A stretch of DNA of 39,304 nucleotides, taken from positions 1-39,304 of IMG/VR virus record IMGVR_UViG_3300036795_000114; one strand, written 5' to 3'. Made by a program: the position numbers and the translations under genes. Under the pieces are notes generated by a model. It ran no database searches and was not told the DNA's origin. It was given only the letters and a program-made list of their open reading frames with translations. This stretch comes from a virus. This document shows, one piece after another, positions 35,773-39,304 of the stretch (position 1 is the stretch's first letter; every line of letters starts with the position of its first letter).

Positions 35773-36965
35773 GGGCGCAACCAGCACGCCTGCATACGGT
35801 TGCTGTCCAGGCCCACGTTGGTGGCGAGGCTGCCGCCCGAGTTCTGCCAGAGCCACACCGCGAACTTGTCACCGACGGCGAACCGGCGCTTGCCCGCGAA
35901 CTGATACTGCGTCTGCACGTAGAACGGGGACGCCGCGCTGTTCAGGTTCGGGTCGTAGTTGTTCATGCCGCCGAACCGGTTGGTCGTAGCAGTCCCCATG
36001 GCCAGGACTACGGCCCGCTCGAACACACCGTTACCGGCGGCACCGTTGATCCGCATGGTGCCGGAGATGTCCCACACGCCCGCCCGGTTGACGGTGAACT
36101 CGGTACCGCCGGACACCGTGGCCGTGGAGAGGTCGCCACCCGCGGGAACCGGATTCGAGTCGAACAGCACGCGCTGGTTGTTGCTGGTGCCGATGGTCTG
36201 CGCCGCCGTCTGCGCCCACTCGCCGTAGCCGGATGAGCCGAGCGGGAACGTGATCGGGTCCCACAGGCTGGTGGAGATGTTCCAACGCTCCAGCTGGCTC
36301 GGCCCGAACCGGATCTCGTTCGGGTAGACGCCGGCCACGCCGGTGATGCCTGAGCCATTGACCTCCGAGCCCACGTACGGCCGGATGCCCTGATTCAGGC
36401 CGGTGACGTAGCGCCGGTCGGTGATCTCGCCGGCGCTGATCGCGTTGTCGTTCACCGCGCGGGTCAGTTCGGCGATCTTCAGCATGCCCGCGGGCGTGGC
36501 CGGGGCGCCGCCGCCGAGCGCGCCCTGCTCCACCCAAATCTGGGGGCCGTGGGCGACGTCGCCCACGAAGTTGCCCTTGTCGAACACGGCAATGCAGACG
36601 ATGTCCACGCGGCTGTTGCTCGCGCTGGCCGCGGGCATGGTCACGATCTGGTCGGTTTCCATGTTGACGATGTAGCCACCCTGGCCGGAACGGGCCACGA
36701 TCGCCCGGCCACGCTTAATCGTCACCGTCTGGTCCGGCGTGCCCTGCGGGAGCACGGCGAAGTCGTAGTTAGCGCCGTCCCAAAACGAGATCAGCACGCC
36801 CGCTCGCGGGGTGATGCCATCCGAGGACTGCTGAAACAAGGAGCCGAGCAGCCCGAGACGGATGTCATGCGCGGTGTTCCGGCCCTTGACGTAGACGCCC
36901 GAGCCGTTGTCATCGAGCAGCGGGGTAGCGTCGCCCACTGCGATCGCAACACCGGTTCCGGCCAT
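35769..36965 (-). CDS. Minor tail protein with C1q-like C-terminal domain (398 aa)
   Basis: ATG 36965 follows GAGGAGT. The N-terminal ~190 residues (LISFWDGANYDFAVLPQGTP, GQGGYIVNMETDQIVTMPAA) resemble baseplate-upper/minor tail proteins of actinobacteriophages. The C-terminal ~130 residues (EFTVNRAGVWDISGTMRING, KRRFAVGDKFAVWLWQNSGG) have the alternating beta pattern of C1q/jelly-roll tail-fibre knobs. It may contribute to host binding. Confidence 0.75.
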   Translation of the reverse strand: MAGTGVAIAVGDATPLLDDNGSGVYVKGRNTAHDIRLGLLGSLFQQSSDGITPRAGVLISFWDGANYDFAVLPQGTPDQTVTIKRGRAIVARSGQGGYIVNMETDQIVTMPAASASNSRVDIVCIAVFDKGNFVGDVAHGPQIWVEQGALGGGAPATPAGMLKIAELTRAVNDNAISAGEITDRRYVTGLNQGIRPYVGSEVNGSGITGVAGVYPNEIRFGPSQLERWNISTSLWDPITFPLGSSGYGEWAQTAAQTIGTSNNQRVLFDSNPVPAGGDLSTATVSGGTEFTVNRAGVWDISGTMRINGAAGNGVFERAVVLAMGTATTNRFGGMNNYDPNLNSAASPFYVQTQYQFAGKRRFAVGDKFAVWLWQNSGGSLATNVGLDSNRMQACWLRP

Positions 36966-36974
36966 AGTTACTCC

Positions 36975-37904
36975 TCAGTAGGCGTCGGACCACACGGCCG
37001 ACGCGATAGCTCCGGGTGCCGGGCCCCCGGCGGTGAACTGGACTATGTACGTGGTCTTGGGCGGCACTTCGAAGAAGTCCGCGCGCGCGAGCTGGCCGCT
37101 GCCGGTGGCGCCGTTGAGCAGCACCAGACCGGTGCCGGTGTCCACCGTGAGCGTGCTCCCCGCGGCCATGGTGCCGTTGTAGGAGATGGTGTCGCCGGTG
37201 GCCGCTACGATGAGCTGAGGCATCAGCATGGACTGCCCCGGCGGCGTGGTGATGGTGAACCGCACGGGCGTGCTCGCGGTGCCGTTGTTCGTGATCACCA
37301 TGATGCCGGGGCTGCCGGCCGTGGACTGGTAGACAAGGCCGGTGTTCGGGTCGGACGCGGGGCCCTGCCACTCGGTGCCGCTCGTGCCGGGCGCCGGGCC
37401 GTTCCACAGCACGCCGTCGGCCGGGTCCTGTGCCAGCGTGGTCTGCGCGAACTGCTGCGTGGTGCTGAACTTCCGCGGGTCCGACGCCACCACCTGGATG
37501 TTGAACGAGACGGTGACGCCGTCGGGCAGTTCGGTGACGTCGATGCGCGACTGACGCTCCACCCGGCACTTCAGTGACCGAGAGTACTCGTTACGCACCA
37601 GATCGTAGAGAGCGTCGGGGTCGACGCACAGCCCCTCCAGCCGATCGCACAGCGCGTCGCGGTCGGCACGCGTCGAGCACTGCGCGACGCCGTCCAGCTC
37701 GACCACGCGCGGGGCGGTGTAGTTCGGCCCGCGGTACGCGCCGTTGGCGTTCGGGCGCAAGGTCTGGTCCGGCCGCGCGGGCGCCGAGCCTTTCCACCCC
37801 TTGGTGGACTTGACCAGGAACGAGTGACCGAACCCGTCGGGTCCGGTGTTGAACGAGACGCCGTCCAGGGACCACGTGTTGACCGAGAACGCGGGGAAGC
37901 TCAC
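36975..37904 (-). CDS. Distal tail protein (Dit-like, 309 aa)
   Basis: GTG 37904 overlaps the tape measure stop. The N-terminal half (WSLDGVSFNTGPDGFGHSFL, ADRDALCDRLEGLCVDPDAL) fits the Dit ring domain. The C-terminal half (GTASTPVRFTITTPPGQSML, TLTVDTGTGLVLLNGATGSG) is the beta-sandwich (galectin/CBM-like) of siphovirus Dit proteins. Position right after the tape measure is diagnostic. It forms the hub at the tail end. Confidence 0.85.
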   Translation of the reverse strand: MSFPAFSVNTWSLDGVSFNTGPDGFGHSFLVKSTKGWKGSAPARPDQTLRPNANGAYRGPNYTAPRVVELDGVAQCSTRADRDALCDRLEGLCVDPDALYDLVRNEYSRSLKCRVERQSRIDVTELPDGVTVSFNIQVVASDPRKFSTTQQFAQTTLAQDPADGVLWNGPAPGTSGTEWQGPASDPNTGLVYQSTAGSPGIMVITNNGTASTPVRFTITTPPGQSMLMPQLIVAATGDTISYNGTMAAGSTLTVDTGTGLVLLNGATGSGQLARADFFEVPPKTTYIVQFTAGGPAPGAIASAVWSDAY

Positions 37905-39304
37905 GCTACCTTCCTCCTCAGCTCAAGCTCGCGGGACACCATCGTGGCCAGCACGTACGGATCCTGCCCGGGCGACTGGTAGACGTTGATCGTAATCGGC
38001 GCCGCCGTGGCAACCGGCGCGCTCGGGCGCCCGGTGTCCGGGTACTTGGAGTAGTCGCGCTGGCCGTTGTTGATGGCCGCCAGCTCGGTGACGTTCTTCG
38101 CGGTGTCTTTGGCGTTGATCACCGCTTCGGTGTTCGAGACGAGCGCGAGCATGCTGTCCGAGGTGCCGGTGCCGGGACCGCTCAGCTTCCCGCCGGCCGC
38201 CACGTCCACGGCGCCCAGTGACGCCGCCAGCCCGCCCGTCGCGAACCGCTGGATACCGCCGCCGCCCACGAGCCCGCCCACGCTGTTCGAGCCGAGCGGG
38301 AGGATGCCCCCGGGCGGCGTGCTCGTGCGCACCGGGATCGTGATCACGCTGTGCAGGTAGCTGTCCAGGAAGCCGTTCACGGTGCCGTACGCCGAACTGG
38401 CGTTCGCCTTCACGGTGATGGTGCCCACCGACCCATCGGCGTAGCGCACCGCCGAGAGAGTGCCGTCCTTGGCCGCTTGGTTCAGACCGTCGATGGTCAT
38501 GTAGCCGCGCGAGCCGTTGGCGTACTGCACGGCCGCCACCGTCTTGTTGGTCACGGGGTCCTTGAAGCCGTCCAGGGTGATGGTGCCCGTGGACCCGTCG
38601 GCATACTGCACCGTCTCGTTGATCTTGCCCGTGGCCGGGTCCGTCACCGCCGAGAGGATCATGGCGCCCTGCGTGCCGGCGGCGTACGCGGGCAGCGCGT
38701 CGATCGCGGCCTTGGCCTGCTTGGTGTCCGACGTGACGTCGGTGACGATGGTCTTCGGGATGAGCCCGTACTTGTCCGCGAGGGCCCCGGCCTCTTTCGA
38801 GGTGAGCCCCATCTTCTGCGCTACGTCGATGAACCGGTCCCGCTGCGTCTGCAGCGAGTCGTTGACCTGCTTGGTCGCCTGAGCGAACGGCACACCGCGC
38901 CGCACCATCTGGTCGATCCCGGACGCCGCGTTCACGAACGAGCCCTGCAGCCCCTCGGCGAGGCCCTGCAGCGAAGAGCCGTTCTTGCTCACCGTGTTGA
39001 TCGTGCCGTCCACGTTGATCAGCGACTTGCCCATACCGTCGGCCGAGGTGGTGCCGTTCTTGAGCCCGTCGGCCATGCCGCGCAACGCGTCGTTGCCCTG
39101 CTTGATCGCATCCTCGAACACGGGCGTCCGGCCCGATAGAATGTCGAGCGCGCTCTTCAGCGCGGTCACCTTGTCCGCCGTGGTGGCCGTGGTGCCGCTC
39201 AGCGTGTCCATGGCCGAGGACAGCTCGGTGGTCGGCTTGACCGTGGCGGCGCTGGCCGAGGCGAGATCCTTGTTGTCCTGCGTGGCCTTGGCGAAGTCAC
39301 CCGA
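37901..39304 (-). CDS. Tail tape measure protein, C-terminal part (to residue 1034)
   Basis: Continuation of the gene begun at 1828; the frame is continuous through 39177/39178 and ends at 37901. It contains a three-unit beta repeat (about residues 794-869: ETVQYADGSTGTITLDG, AAVQYANGSRGYMTIDG, SAVRYADGSVGTITVKA), a Gly-rich segment (SVGGLVGGGGIQRFATGGL) typical of tape measure C-termini, and a final helix (YVLATMVSRELELRRKVA). Only 37901-39177 is unique; 39178-39304 repeats 1-127. Confidence 0.92.
   Translation of the reverse strand, partial: SGDFAKATQDNKDLASASAATVKPTTELSSAMDTLSGTTATTADKVTALKSALDILSGRTPVFEDAIKQGNDALRGMADGLKNGTTSADGMGKSLINVDGTINTVSKNGSSLQGLAEGLQGSFVNAASGIDQMVRRGVPFAQATKQVNDSLQTQRDRFIDVAQKMGLTSKEAGALADKYGLIPKTIVTDVTSDTKQAKAAIDALPAYAAGTQGAMILSAVTDPATGKINETVQYADGSTGTITLDGFKDPVTNKTVAAVQYANGSRGYMTIDGLNQAAKDGTLSAVRYADGSVGTITVKANASSAYGTVNGFLDSYLHSVITIPVRTSTPPGGILPLGSNSVGGLVGGGGIQRFATGGLAASLGAVDVAAGGKLSGPGTGTSDSMLALVSNTEAVINAKDTAKNVTELAAINNGQRDYSKYPDTGRPSAPVATAAPITINVYQSPGQDPYVLATMVSRELELRRKVA
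39178..39304. repeat. Terminal 127-bp direct repeat, copy B
   Basis: Identical to bases 1-127; see copy A. Removing one copy restores a 39,177-bp circle in which the tape measure gene is intact. Confidence 0.95.

Noticed and set aside
1-39304. 127-bp ends as true direct terminal repeats or an attachment site
   Set aside because: The repeat lies within one continuous gene, has assembler k-mer length, and no integrase is present.
1-39304. tRNA genes, CRISPR arrays, insertion sequences, integrase, toxin-antitoxin pairs
   Set aside because: Looked for on both strands; nothing with the required structure or motifs was seen.

Overview
This window is a complete tailed-phage (siphovirus-type) genome from an actinobacterial host, probably recovered as one circular or circularly permuted assembly. 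The first 127 bases are repeated exactly as the last 127 bases (39178-39304), and one reading frame, the tail tape measure gene, runs through both ends. The unique circle is therefore 39,177 bp and the window start is arbitrary. An actinobacterial host is suggested by the high GC content (about 70% by eye), the many GTG starts, a WhiB-like regulator and a small lipoprotein resembling the DUF732 type. I see no integrase, partition system, tRNA or CRISPR. No temperate module is visible beyond one small helix-turn-helix protein, so lifestyle is open; a lytic phage is the simplest reading.

There are two transcription arcs. Arc 1 (minus strand) runs from about 19.1 kb down through position 1 and on from 39.3 kb to 31.5 kb. 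In transcription order it holds: a small HTH regulator (18886-19095); a 1567-residue replication protein (14065-18768) that joins a primase-polymerase, an SF3/D5-like helicase ATPase and a family A DNA polymerase with proofreading exonuclease; a terminator hairpin; small and large terminase; a 55-residue membrane peptide; portal; a MuF-type minor head protein fused to the prohead protease; a glycosyltransferase; the HK97-fold major capsid protein; small head proteins; head-tail connectors; tail terminator; tail tube; the tail assembly chaperone pair with a -1 frameshift; tape measure (1034 residues, split by the window ends); distal tail protein; three minor tail proteins; and a lysis cassette with small membrane proteins, a GH25-type endolysin and a holin.

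Arc 2 (plus strand, 19.17-31.46 kb) carries five modules, each preceded by a TTGACA-containing element. Module 1 has small unknown genes, a DUF3310 protein and a Cas4/RecB-like exonuclease. Module 2 has an SSB-like protein and an SNF2-type helicase behind a strongly structured, roughly 300-nt non-coding leader. Module 3 has a small membrane protein, a deleted DNA methyltransferase remnant, a RuvC-like resolvase and a WhiB-like regulator. Module 4 has small membrane and zinc-ribbon proteins, a lipoprotein and a second glycosyltransferase. Module 5 has small helical proteins, at least two of them clear paralogues in tandem. The arcs converge on a perfect 16-bp hairpin terminator at 31466-31506 and diverge from overlapping back-to-back promoters at 19103-19142.

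Most genes are coupled by 4-nt GTGA or ATGA overlaps, and this was used to choose many starts. The most unusual items are the three-part replication fusion with an AT-rich linker, the dispersed promoter repeats (one pair shares 42 of 45 bases), the methyltransferase deletion scar, a 45-nt tract shared out of frame between the MuF gene and an early membrane protein gene, and the tandem paralogous helical proteins.
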